A stretch of DNA of 64,000 nucleotides, taken from Anarhynchus alexandrinus (Eukaryota; Chordata; Aves; Charadriiformes; Charadriidae). Position numbers and translations under genes: made by a program. The notes under the pieces were generated by a model. That model ran no database searches and was not told where the DNA came from. It saw only the letters and a list, made by a program, of their open reading frames with translations. Location: assembly GCA_008711295.1 (NCBI GenBank), contig VUYV01000020.1, positions 249,558 to 313,557 on the forward strand, read 5' to 3'. Below, piece by piece: positions 52,552-64,000 of this stretch. Positions within the stretch are counted from its first letter, which is position 1; each line of letters starts with the position of its first letter.

Positions 52552-52912
52552 TTAGAATCACAGAATATCTCAAGATGAGAGGGACCCATAAGGATCATCG
52601 AGTCCAACTCTCTGCTCCTCCCAGGAATACCTAAAACTGCACCATAAGACTAAGAACTCTGACAGGCTTGGTGCCGTGACCGCTTCCCTGGAGAGCCTGT
52701 TCCAGTGACTGACCACCCTCTCAGTGAAGAACCTTTTCCTAACAGTTGGACTCAATGATCTTAAAGGTCTTTTCCAACGTAAACAATTCTATGATTCTGA
52801 TGTCCTGTCTGAACCTCCCCTGATGCAGCTTCATTGCATTTCCTTGTGGCCTATTGCTGGTCAGCAGAGAGAGGAGATCAGCACATCCCCATCCGCTGCC
52901 CAGGCCAGTAAG
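52552..52912 (-). mobile_element. CR1 LINE 3' end, minus strand, interrupted by another CR1
   Basis: The 3' end is at about 52552 (AGAATCACAGAATATCTCAA on the + strand, followed by ...GATCATCGAGTCCAACTC). The minus-strand reading includes RKRFFTERVVSHWNRLSREA and VTAPSLSEF, the family peptide. The element is continuous to about 52740 (GTGAAGAACCTTTTCCTAA). It is then interrupted and resumes at about 52800 with TGTCTGAACCTCCCC and CTTCATTGCATTTCCTTGTG, which is the expected next block of the same copy. It fades out near 52912. Confidence 0.88.
52741..52799 (+). mobile_element. Short CR1 tail inserted into the minus-strand CR1
   Basis: Between the two halves of the host CR1 lies a CR1 3' end in the opposite orientation: GTTGGACTCAATGATCTTAA, AGGTCTTTTCCAACGTAAAC, AATTCTATGATTCTGATG. 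Only about 59 bases are present, so reverse transcription stopped very early, or the copy was truncated on integration. It must be younger than the element it splits. Confidence 0.85.
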
Positions 52913-54807
52913 TAGGTTGAGAAATCAAATAGCATTACATCACAAGAATATGACATCTCAGTGACAAGAAACTGTAAGGGAATAGTAGTATTTCCAGAGA
53001 TTAAGTACAGAGATAGGGTCTGGCTAAAAAGAAAAAGCTGTTAACTCTGTCAGTCATAGAAGAAAAGGACAATAAAAAATGTGTGGAGGATGAAGAGATT
53101 GAAATTTAGGTAGGCTCAAAATCGAAGCAGGTGTCTTATCATCAGGGCCATAGTGATGTTATACATATGTTGAACATAGAGGCAAAGCAAGGATGTGCAG
53201 TGGGAATGAACTTATGGAAATGACATTCAAGGTGGAAAAAATCCTTTGCAAACTTCACATACTCAAGTCCTGGATAATTACCAGCTGAGTTTGATTAGTA
53301 AAGTGATTAGTCTGAGGCTGATTAGTAAAGTGAGAAAAGCTCTAATTTGATCGTTTCAAATAAACATGATGTATTTATCCCAAACACAAGCTACTTATTG
53401 TACCTAATCTCTTACTAAAGATTTAAGTATGAGGTGGGGAGAATGAATTGTCGTTTCTAGAGCTGTCTTTTCCTGCTTTCATGTGTCAAAAATGTAGTCT
53501 TTGATCGTGATATAAAAGTCCATCAAAACCATCTATGTTTTTGTTGTTTCCAGACTGGATTAGTGTATCTCTCTGTACTGTTTTTTGACTTCAGAGCTTG
53601 TTATCTGTGGCAGCTCAAGCCTTGGGGAAAAGGGTGGGGGACATGATCTGTTAAGCTTTATGTTTTTAAATGTTGCATATGGAAGAACTCATGTATCATT
53701 TAGAGTTGTGAATTTTAGTTGGTTTCTGCTGTAGTTCTTTTTAACAACTTTCAAGGCAAGAATCTGAGGTTCAGGTTAAACTAAGACACCAAGTCTTATG
53801 TCTTTTGACTGTGTTGCAAATATTCTATATTTGCATAGATTATTTTTTTTTACACATAATATTTATCTTGAAGATTATCAATGAGAAAGCATGCTCTCTT
53901 GGCAGTGCTATCTTGCTCATTTTATTGTTTTATTGTTCTATGATTAGATGTTAGGACTCTTATTTTCTCACCGCTATACAACCCAAATTTTATTTCTTCA
54001 AGCATAATTCAGAAACAGAATTCAGCAATTATTGCGCAACTTATTTTCTATACTTCACGAGTAGGTAGAACTGTCAGAGGTTATTTTTTTCAACGTATGA
54101 GAGAGTGCATAAGCCATGTGGTTTAATAACTTTTAAGTTCATTAGCATTTATACTTTTTAGGAAATGTGTAATATTCCTATGTTCTACCTACATTTTCAG
54201 TTTTTGTTGGAACTCTGAGCAGAGTACAGTATTTGTTTTGGGAAGGGAGAGAATTCTACTTGCTAATAGTCATATTCTCCTACAACATGTAATTTACATT
54301 AGGCTTTTCTGCTTAGGAAGTGTAGAAAAAATATGGCCACAAATTTTCCAATAAAATATGTTGCTTTTGAAAAACTGTTTTGCTTTGAATTCAAGTTTTT
54401 CTTTTGGAACAATAGAAACAAAAATATAAAAAATAGCTAAAACAAGATTGACTTAAAAGATTTTCTGCCTTTCATCTCCCTTTCTCCTCAAAAAATTATT
54501 TTGCAGGACATATTTAGGATTTTCTGGCTTAGCTCAGGCTTAGAGCAATTATTATTTTTAAGTTTTCCAACTGTAGTTTACTACTTTGGTCTTGTAAAAT
54601 GATTACCAAGGAATTGGACAATTTTTCAGTTTAATTTTTATTGCAACAGAATATAGAAAAAATGTAATTCTGCAGAGCATTAGAACATTTGAGCAGAACT
54701 AAAACTGTGAAATATGGTTTATTATATAGTTTGTAGTCAAGTAAACTCTGTAATTAAATAATATTACTTTAAAGGTTTTATTTGAATCTGACTCCTTTTG
54801 GATTGCT

Positions 54808-55476
54808 TGGAACTGTGTAAAGGAATGTGATTTTATTAGTCTGTCCCTTTCCTTACTACAAATATACCTCAGGCATTTTCTTGGGGTAAGTTTTTGAATA
54901 ATCTCTAGGATCAGGTCTCTGGAGACAATTTTGTGAGAGAGAATGTGAATAAGATTGAATATTTTAAATATTAGTATTTAAAATCAGGAGGTTAAGCATG
55001 GATTTAAAGCCTAAGTTTTGCTGCCTGTTGTGGCTTCATTCTTTTAATAAGAAAATGTCACTTAATAAGTCCCATTAACATCAATAGAAGTTACAAGATG
55101 CTTAGCCATTTAAAACACATAACTGATTATTTTAATTTTACNTGGAACTGTGTAAAGGAATGTGATTTTATTAGTCTGTCCCTTTCCTTACTACAAATAT
55201 ACCTCAGGCATTTTCTTGGGGTAAGTTTTTGAATAATCTCTAGGATCAGGTCTCTGGAGACAATTTTGTGAGAGAGAATGTGAATAAGATTGAATATTTT
55301 AAATATTAGTATTTAAAATCAGGAGGTTAAGCGTGGATTTAAAGCCTAAGTTTTGCTGCCTGTTGTGGCTTCATTCTTTTAATAAGAAAATGTCACTTAA
55401 TAAGTCCCATTAACATCAATAGAAGTTACAAGATGCTTAGCCATTTAAATCACAGAACTGATTATTTTAATTTTAC
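54808..55476. repeat. 334-base direct duplication around a single N (probable assembly artefact)
   Basis: The block 54808-55141 (starting TGGAACTGTGTAAAGG, ending TTTTAATTTTAC) is repeated at 55143-55476 with equal length. I see three substitutions (GCATGG/GCGTGG, AAAAC/AAATC, CATAAC/CAGAAC). The copies are separated only by the N at 55142. This is the pattern expected when two contig ends representing the two haplotypes, or overlapping ends, are joined by a one-base gap without merging. Confidence 0.92.
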
Positions 55477-56470
55477 ACAACTACTATTTGCATTATTGAT
55501 ATAGATTGGATAGCCAACAGTTGGATTTAGAAAGAGAGAGAAGGAAGTGATCCTATCCAATTTTTCCTTTTGTTTGGGATACTTTTTTTTTTTGCATACA
55601 TTTGCACACATTTTCCATGCTGAGAAAATTCTGAGAACCTGTCTAGCTCCTTCTGTAAATCTTTGACTGAGTTATATGCAAAACTTGCATAGATGAGTCA
55701 TAAATTTGCTAATTTAGTGATGACTGCCTTTTGAGGAGAGTTCCTCCCTTATCTTAAAACTTCTAACTAACTTTATGGCTATAGCGGCCTTTAATATTTT
55801 CTTTTTTCTTGCTATTGAATTTTGATTTAAATAACTTCATAGTGGATTTTCAGAGAAAAAGTGCTGAAGCTGCTGCACTTTCGCTATGCAAAAGTTACCA
55901 TTTTCTTTCAAAGGGTTTCAGAAGAAAAAATTTCAACAATCCAAAGCTCTATCAAAAGAAAAAAAAATAAGCCTGAATTGATTTGTACTCCAAGGCACAA
56001 AAATTTATTCTATATTAGAACTGTGTTTCCAAAAGGATGGTCCACTGTAATATATTTGTCTTTCTCTCTCTTTTTCAAAAGAAATTTCATGCTTAAAGCA
56101 CATAAATACTACCGTAGACAGGGAAAAACTAGCTAAAGGATTGAAATGCATTAGGCAAGGTCATTTTAATATTTGACACAGTTTTACTCTGCAAGTATTT
56201 GTTTGGGATTGTAAATTTGATTCTTATTCCTTTTTTATTATTAGCTGTAATAAAGAGTTTTTACATAAATGTTTATTACATTTTCTTACATGGGGTGATG
56301 AAAAGACTTGTAGTGTATTATGGTGTAAGCTTACTTGCATTTAGTGTTATCTTTAATACTATTTCTCCATTATGTCAAGCATGCTTAAAATCCTGAATGC
56401 TTTGCATTTATTTTTTTAGGTTGATTAAGTCTAAGTAAATACTAAATCGGAATATACTTTGCATTTACAG

Positions 56471-56566
56471 GCACTTGCAGACCAATTTGAAGATGCAAAT
56501 ACATCAGTATCTGAACGCATGAAGATTTTTTACTGTTGTCAGGTGCCTCCACATTGGGCCATACAG
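56471..56566 (+). CDS. TTC27: TTC27 internal exon 3 of 4 in window (96 nt)
   Basis: The exon has acceptor GCATTTACAG (ends 56470) and donor GTGTGA (56567), with phase 0 at both ends. It encodes 32 residues: [18 protein letters not shown] then [14 protein letters not shown]. The vertebrate protein as I remember it has [18 protein letters not shown] and the same [14 protein letters not shown]. The motif [11 protein letters not shown] is a very conserved TTC27 signature just before the TPR array. The donor departs from the consensus at +4 (T) and +6 (A), so it is weaker than the other three donors here. The exon is divisible by three, so skipping would be in-frame. Confidence 0.97.
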
Positions 56567-58670
56567 GTGTGAAGCAATTCCATTTGAAGCTTTAACTTAA
56601 AAGTCTGGTTCTTATTATTTTTGATACTGTGTGACTCCAAAGTCAAGAGAGTGGTATGGTCTTGAGTTGAAACACTGTAGGAATAAAGACATAAGCTAAC
56701 AACACACCAGTTTGTTCTGTTCTGGAAAGAAATAGAGTTTTACAGTTTTTTGCTTTCAAATGTCTTGTTCTGTCATGCACAGAAGTAATTGCTTATAGTG
56801 GAATTCTTTACTTTGCCTTTTCTTTCAGTAAAAAATGGACCAAAACTTTCAAGCTTCCAACATGTCTGTTGTAAAAATAATCTTGCCACTGTCTTCCTAT
56901 TTATTACTGTTTTACTTATGCTGCTATTACTTGCATCTTTCTCACCTTTTAGTGATCGCTCCCTTTGGGTTGTTTTCAGGCAGTGGATCATGCTCAAAGC
57001 AGTCAAATTAGGAGTCAAAAGTACACTGAAGAACTCCTCGAGCTGAGAAAGTTTTTGTTTTCAAGACATGCCCCTTTTTACTATTGCTGACAGGATTTTT
57101 TTTTTTCCAGAACTACACTGTTCATCTTTAGAATAAACTCTTTCTAGAACAGAAATCTAAACATTAGTCTTATCTGATGATTTAACAAACTGATCTCCTT
57201 TAACAAACTTAAGAAAACTGTTTGCATTACGTACCTCCAAAGGTGTTCATGTTGTTTACTTTTAATGATGTTTTATTCCTTTTTGATTTCTAACCTCAAT
57301 GCATGTTGCTTTAGCCAATCATGTCTTCTCCTAGCATTCTCAAATTATTCCACGCAACCTTTCAACAGGCATTTGCAATAAAACTAGCAAATGTGGTTTT
57401 CATTTCCAGTTGTCAGAGTGGCACTTTTCAATCCAAGCCAATTTTCCAAGCCAAAGATAGAAATACTAAAATAGGGATTTATAATGGAAGATGGCTGCAG
57501 TCTTCTAGTCATAGTAATGAAGAGGCATTGCCTCTATAGATTTTACCAAATTTGACTCTGAGTAAATTTAATAAAACGTAAATAAGATTTAGTTCCAGAC
57601 ACTGGAAAATGTACTTTTTTTCCCAAAGCAATTAATATCAAGCTAACAAATAATTACTTTGTTATAGATTTTCAGTTTATCATGTATTTATGTCAAGGAG
57701 CTCTATCCAGTTCTTAATTAAATTAGCTTCAGGGAATCCATTCAGGATCACTAAAAACACTATAGGAGTTCACTGTATGGGATCTCATAGCATAATTAGG
57801 TGTCCTTATACAGAAAGCGCCCATTTTTTTTGCAAACCAAATTGCGTATCTGTCATGCATAGTAAATAAGTTATCCATTCTTCAAAGATGAAAACCTATA
57901 TGTGATTTTAATCTCTTAAAAAATAAGGAAAAGACCAAAGACAACTTTTCAAAGTCATGAAAACATACCTTGTTTATTTTTAAATTGAAAAGATTACTCA
58001 TTTATTTTCATAAGTACACTGAAATAATAGCTGAATTTGAAATAACAAAGAGGCTGATTTATCTGTGATGAAAACTCAACTAGGGAGTTGAACCTGAACT
58101 CAAACTCAATATTGATTTGACTAAAAATTAACACCCTTTGGCAGTGGCTGTTTGGCCAGGGTAGTGATTTCTCATGAGTACCTAACAAAATTGTATCAGA
58201 GCCTTTCTCTGCATCTTTGTTTGCACATGTACAGATTACTATGGCAAAGCATTGCTAGAAGAGGCTTTAATGCCCTCCTTCAGCCTCTGTTTCCCACTCA
58301 GCATTCCCAACATCCTGCTGCAGCTGCTCTTCAGATGCATGGGCCACGTGCCTCTTTTAAGGGGTGGAAGTTCAGCTCTGTCAATTCATCCTTGCCATGT
58401 CTGTTTCCATTTTTGGATTACATTAGAAACTATTTCAAAGTAATTAAGCTACTGACATGAACAAAAGTAAAATCAAAACAATTATTCTATTGATGCCGTT
58501 TTTTTGAGGTATATACGTTGTTTGAGGCTCCAGCTTGAAGTTTCAAGAGAATAATTCTGTATTCTCTGTCTGCTTCTTGTTGATGTCAGAAATGCCTCTA
58601 ACATCTTTTAAAAATGTAAATAGTATTTACTTACCTATTTTCAGTTACCTGGAATTTCTTATCTTTCCAG
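56567..58670 (+). other. TTC27: TTC27 intron, 2.1 kb
   Basis: This phase 0 intron runs from GTGTGA to ATCTTTCCAG. I see no repeat that I can name. The open frames inside it (for example 58152-58460) are chance frames by appearance. Confidence 0.92.
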
Positions 58671-58793
58671 CGTCAGCTTGCAAGCTTACTCTTTGAATTG
58701 GGATGCACCAGCTCTGCCTTACAGATATTTGAGGAGCTGGAAATGTGGGAAGATGCAGTGATCTGCTATGAAAGAGCAGGACAGCATGGAAAG
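58671..58793 (+). CDS. TTC27: TTC27 internal exon 4 of 4 in window (123 nt)
   Basis: The exon has acceptor TTATCTTTCCAG (ends 58670) and donor GTAAGA (58794), in phase 0 at both ends. It encodes 41 residues: [34 protein letters not shown] and RAGQHGK. It matches vertebrate TTC27 almost residue for residue (from memory: [21 protein letters not shown]). The helix pairs here ([18 protein letters not shown] and [13 protein letters not shown]) have the spacing of small and large residues seen in TPR units, so this exon enters the TPR array used for protein-protein contacts. In the known protein the next residues are AEEIL; that exon is not in the window. The length is a multiple of three. Confidence 0.97.
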
Positions 58794-61700
58794 GTAAGAA
58801 AGATATGGTTTACAACTGAGATTCTGTCTTGAAATAGGATCTGAAGTATGAAAGACTGTCTGGCCTGAGCTGTCAATTCAGTAGTGACACTCACTTCTAC
58901 AGGGGTATCATGAGGAAAGTCTGTTTAGGAAAAATGGACACATGATATATGAGTCTGTCATAACCTGTGAATGCTAAAAAAAAAAAAAAATAGATATGTG
59001 TTAATGACCATATGAAATAGAAGTTGGTAAATGAGAAATAACTTGGGAAGCAAAAAGATTGTGGTAGTGATTCTTGAAAATATTAAAGGAAAATTAACAA
59101 CTATGGATGCACAGCAAGGTGTAACATGGGCATTTCAAGAAGGCTGTAGCAATCATTGATAGTGGGCTCTTGGAGTTTTGTCTGGAGGGGATACTAGTTT
59201 TCTTTCCCAAAACACTTTAAGTAGAACATCGGTGCTTGATGTATTTAGTTACATAATGTTAACATATTAAAATTACAGAATCAAACATTTGAAACAAGAA
59301 GTGGCATAAGATTAAAAGGATTCATTTTGTTAAGTCTATGTTGATGTTTTCCTGAACTTCTCCATGATTGCTTTAACCCTGCTGCAGCTACATGAGATCA
59401 GCTCCAGAGAAAGACCATGTAAAGCCATCACCTAACTCTATGCATCAGTGACAAAATTGTTTAAAAATGGTGGTAGCAAGCTGTAGCAGCCCTCCCAGGG
59501 CTGATTATTTTGCTGTTACTATTAGAGCAATGGTAGGAAAATTTTAGAAAATGATACCTGGAAGCAATGCCTGCTTGTATGTAACTATAGCTGCGTTCTC
59601 TTTCTGGTGCAATCTCTCACACATAAAAACTATAACAGGAACTTATGCTGTCAAGCACTGTTTTCAGAATTTGTATAGTTTTCAGAAATATTCACTCTCA
59701 GACAAAAATGTTTTTTCTTTTCTTACCTGTTGTCTCCCACTGTTTGGTATGTGGTAGCATTAAATATACGCATGTATCTGTGCCTTTATGAAGACAAAAA
59801 TCACAAAGACTATGCTTAAACTAATTTAAGCTTAAAGAATAGAGAGTTATAACTTCAATTAATAGAAAAAATGCAGAATTTCTTATACTTACATGTTTTT
59901 TCTAATTATTGTGCACCGACGTCTAGATTTTGGGAATTATAAACAGACAGATATGTTTTTCTGGCAAATTCTGTGTCACATTATGCATGCCTTGAGGATA
60001 GTATGCAAATATCCCAATCTTTTCAGTACAGTGGAGAAGTAGAGGTCAATATTTTCCATTTCCTGGAAATGCATTCTGTCCTACTTACATTCACAAACTG
60101 CCCTTAGGGAGTTATGAAAATGGCACTCGGAGAATAGGACAGGATATCTGACACAGGAAACTGCTTAGAAATGCTTTCAGAATGAGGGTTTGTGCTGTGC
60201 TTTGAAAAACAGAAAATGCTATGTAAGTACTAAGTAACAGTAGTGCTGGGGAAAAAAGCTAGCTTCAGATCAAAAAAGCCAGAAAATTAGAAACATTTAG
60301 CTGTACACCAAGGGGAGTGACTATTTGTGCTTCTTATCAGAAAGCTTTCAGAGCATGAATTGTTTGTATTTATCAAAAATCTTTTTATGTTTTTACACAT
60401 GGTAGTTACTCTCTTAGAAATGCACGAGAATCTACTAGAGGAATATGTTGTTCAGTGGATATTCACGTCACTAAAAAACTTAGCATATATGTACCCAAAA
60501 GAATAAACTCTATTTAATAAAATTCTGCGTGTTTTTCACTAACAAATGCTTTTATATAGAAAACCTGAATTTAAATACTGAAAAATCCAATAAACCAGCC
60601 AGATATCAGCAATATCAATGCATTTGATGAGTAGTAGTATGTTCCGTCCTCCTAGTTTTGAATCATGCACTGACAAAGCAACAGTGCACGGAGATAGGGC
60701 TATGTGAAGCTCCACATTATGTACTTGGGAAATACATCATTCACTCAGTTATAATAGGGCCATATAGCGGTACAAATTTTGCAGAGTAAGATGTCACTAA
60801 CATTTAGCAAACTTTTTTTGTGGATCCTTTATTGTTACTAGATATGGCTCTATACTCACTTGTTTCATAATCTGAACAAAATTAGTAGAAACTGATATCA
60901 TAACATGAGTCAACAGAAGAGTAACAGAGTGCCAAGCGGTGAACAAAACAGAGCACAGAACACAGAGTATTATAAAATCTGAATGCACAGTATGTTGACA
61001 GTCGCTGTGGCTTTCTCATTCCAGTCTTTTACTCGTGTTCCTTTAACAGGCTTGTTGCAAAAGCAGACACTAATCTTCATGTGTGTAGTGAGAACTGGTG
61101 TTGAAAAGTGTCCCTGTCCCTTCTTTTAACTGTGAGGAGGACCCAGACATCTCGAGAGTGTTATTTACATCGGACAACTTTATTTGCTTAAGGTGTAAGA
61201 GGTCCTCTTCAGCCTCACCGGAAATAGATAATACACTAAAAATGGTTCTATTTCCCTGCTTAAGAAAAAAGAAAGGATAAACCAGAGATGTGAATTTTCA
61301 GTTCTTCCAGCTGAAGACAGGCCTTTCTCATTTGCAGGAGCTCTAGACCATAGTAGCTGCTGACATTTGATAAATTCATGCGATCTACCCTTTAGCCTGG
61401 TATTCTGTCTTACAACCCTGTTTTCAGCCCTATCGCTGTGCCATCATCTCCTCAGACTAAACAGCGTGGTACACAGTCTGGGTTTAGACCAACATACCCA
61501 GCAATCCACGTTCTACAGAGTTATTTTTCTTGTCATAACATGACACAGGTACCTCTAAAACATTTGAGCAAGGAAACACAATTATGGCAAGATCTCCGAA
61601 GGTCCCGTTTAAATTCGGAAAATGCTTCCCAGATGCAAAGTCAAGTAGTACTATACTGATTAGTGCATGAGGTCATTCAAGAACTTGATTGATTTCCACT

Positions 61701-64000
61701 ACATATCATAACAGACATAGAAGGCAGGTAAGCACTCCTATACGTAGCTACAAAATTGACAAAGAGGAGTAAATGGCTTGCCAAGGTCATACATGAAGTT
61801 ACAGCGAAGATGAAATGAAAACTGAAGAGCTCTCCTTTTCTTTCACTACCTCTTTGCACGCTCATCTGTTCTGCTTCTTCATGCTACTTCTCTCGTAGCC
61901 TAGCAAATAATGTGCAAGCAGAAAAGGTGAGAGCATTTTAGGAAATACTTTGAACTAGTGAGGGAATTAATTGTCAAATAATAGAACTGGTAGATCTGTG
62001 AAGAGTGAGGCTAACAGGGGCTTTTAGGAAAGACATAAAATACAAGCATGGGAACATGTAGATGGGACGGCAAGTGGAAGTTTAGGGTTGGGAAGTCAGA
62101 TGCAGGATGAATCCTGAACTTGTTTCCTAGAAGTCTCTGTAGTGAGTAATAAAAAGGCACCACCTTTTATTTAAAACAGCACCCTCTTTACTGATTGTGG
62201 ATTTTTGTGAAGCTTTGCCTGTTTAATTCCCATGCCAACTGTAGTAGTCCAGAAAGCAAGATACCAGCCTAAATCTTTCTCATGTTTAGATCAACTGACT
62301 TTTGAACCGAGTATTGAATGCCATCAATTCTGGCGCAGACCATTCTGTGAAAAGCAGTGTTGTTATAATTAAATCTGTTTCAGTCAGCATTATACAGCTT
62401 CAGTTTTTTCTTTTTAGGTAACTTTTTATTGATAATTTTCTTCTCAAAGCTTATTTAATTTAGATATAATTTTTAGTTATAAAGCATGTGAGTTAACCAT
62501 TAATATCTGCTTAATGGGTAAGAATAAACCTCTACTGGTTATATTTCTTTTATGTACATTGTCTGAGCTGTGTGGAAAATGTTTCTTGATAATATTTTTT
62601 GTTAAGATTTGCTTTTTGCAGAAGCAGGGTTCTTATCAAAGAATAAATGTACATTTTTGAAGATAGTTTACTACAAAGTTAGGAGACAGGAATATTTTTC
62701 TTTGCAAAAACCTAGGCAAAATGAGAAATCCTGTTTTAAAGTATTATCTGGTTTTGTACAAGACAAATGACAAATGTTTTGAGAATACAGTATATTTTTT
62801 TTGGTTTCAGTTATGATCCCCTTTGTGTAAGCCTCTAAAGACTTAAGTAATAAAAATGTTTGTAACATGCCAGAAAGGTGATCAGATAGCTAATCAGATG
62901 AAGAAAAAGTCAGACTTATGCTTATTTAATTCTCTGTTTTATCTGTGCGCTGAAATATTTATGTTGGCAATGAATTCTTGTAAGCTTAGACCAGAACATG
63001 ATGTTTTTATGCTCTTAAATGTGAGGTGCAATTAGTGAATGGTTGGCTTTCTAGTCTAGTGTATGATTAGTACTAGGAACTGCCACAGAAAAGCAATCTG
63101 AACTTGGAAGTGCCCCGCAGAGGAAGAGGTAAAGCAGCCGCATGCAGTGCACTTCTCACCTCATAGCTGCTCTTCACACAGAAACACTTCAGTCTTTTTT
63201 CTTTATCTGAAGGGAAAAGAAAAAAAACACCTTACCTTTTGGTGCCTAATGCAATTACTGCAATAATAAAGCACCCAGTTCGCTGTGCCCTAGAAAAAAA
63301 TCATCATAAAGATCTATTATTAAAATGGGTTCCTTTAATCTTGTCATAGCAACTAATGGAGGCAGAGGAGGGGAAGTAAACTGCCCTTTAACCAAACCCT
63401 CTGCAAGTGCGATCTTCTTGTTAGGTGAGGTTTTCTAGTGCTTTCACCAGGCAAATTCTAAACTTTAAGTAATAGTTTCTTCACATTTGTGCACTTCAAA
63501 TATTTGTAGACTTTTACTGCTACTTTATTTAATAAAAACGATAGTGTTAAAATTGCTATACATTAAATATTTCAAAACAAAGCAAAACAAAGTCATTTTT
63601 CTAAAGATTATTTTCAGACAGGATCATTGAATTTTACTGTTTGGAGGAAGAGGAGTAAGTGACTGATTCTCTAGAGATCATCTGAAGGGCAAAGAAAGTG
63701 GTTCTTGTAGAAACAAGAGAAGCAGTAATAAGAGAAGCAGAGATGAAATCAGCTTTCCTTTTAGATAAACTAGCTATGATAAAAGAATGACTACTGTTAC
63801 AATGTCAAACTTCAGTTCTGTGGCAGGCTGCATTGAATCTTTCATGGTTCAGATGCTTCAAACAGATCTTTTCTAATAGAAAAATTATACCAAGCTGAAT
63901 TACGTATGTTACATTTTTGCAGCAGGGGGCTGAGGTAAGAGTTCGGTCTGAACAACAGATCATCTGTCCTGTGTATTTATCTTTTCAAAAAGCCACAGAA
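58794..64000 (+). other. TTC27: TTC27 intron, 5' part (continues past window end)
   Basis: The intron starts with GTAAGA and continues to the end of the window (at least 5.2 kb). I searched for the expected next peptide (AEEIL and following) and did not find it. The interval contains an A13 run near 58977-58990 and otherwise AT-rich sequence without recognisable genes or repeats. Confidence 0.85.

Larger units (their letters stand above)
34414..56470 (+). other. TTC27: TTC27 intron, 22 kb
   Basis: The intron runs from GTAAGA to GCATTTACAG (ending 56470) and is phase 0. Recognised contents are a short tandem repeat at 35694-35736, an A-rich tract near 37629-37683, a GC-richer block at 37840-38120, tandem repeats at 40430-40496 and 43851-44090, a GC-richer block with a TATA-like motif at 46690-47060, a CR1 at 48918-49236, a nested CR1 locus at 52552-52912 and the assembly duplication at 54808-55476. 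The remaining stretches (34414-35693, 35737-37628, 38121-40429, 40497-43850, 44091-46689, 47061-48917, 49237-52551, 52913-54807, 55477-56470) are AT-rich and show me no further gene or repeat. Confidence 0.9.

Noticed and set aside
63923..63934. Microexon-like pattern: acceptor TTTTTGCAG, then 12 bases, then donor GTAAGA, in phase 0
   Set aside because: AG-N12-GTAAGA combinations are expected by chance several times in a window this size, and the known protein passes directly from QHGK to AEEIL without an insert.

Overview
The window is non-coding-rich vertebrate DNA, AT-rich, with one recognisable protein-coding gene. CR1-type LINE fragments occur throughout, including copies with the typical 3' end (TTCCAACC...ATTCTATGATTCT), and there is one solo LTR of avian endogenous-retrovirus style. 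Interspersed repeats are otherwise sparse. Together these point to a bird; I cannot name the species. A single N at 55142 flanked by two near-identical 334-base copies indicates a draft assembly.

The gene is TTC27 (tetratricopeptide repeat protein 27), on the + strand. Four consecutive internal exons are present: 7734-7800, 34300-34413, 56471-56566 and 58671-58793. They encode 133 whole residues plus one split codon, from the middle of a protein of roughly 840 residues. All four are flanked by AG/GT splice sites, and they join in frame. The order of the peptides matches the vertebrate protein as I remember it. Neither the first nor the last exon is in the window, so it shows no TTC27 promoter, start codon, stop codon or 3' UTR.

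Layout: 1-7733 is the end of an upstream intron and holds two adjacent minus-strand CR1 copies (4948-6690) with decayed reverse-transcriptase coding. A 26.5 kb intron (7801-34299) holds the solo LTR (8890-9538), a CR1 tail (18236-18456) and an open frame at 8121-8372. That frame sits behind a good splice acceptor in the right phase and could be an alternative terminal exon. A 22 kb intron (34414-56470) holds three further CR1 loci, one of them a CR1 inserted in opposite orientation inside another, plus local tandem duplications and the assembly duplication. A 2.1 kb intron and the first 5.2 kb of the next intron complete the window.

I found no RNA genes, CRISPR arrays, operons or second protein-coding gene. 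I saw no convincing new biological system. The observation most worth testing is the candidate alternative 3' exon of TTC27. Most other open frames of 60-120 codons look like chance frames or decayed CR1.
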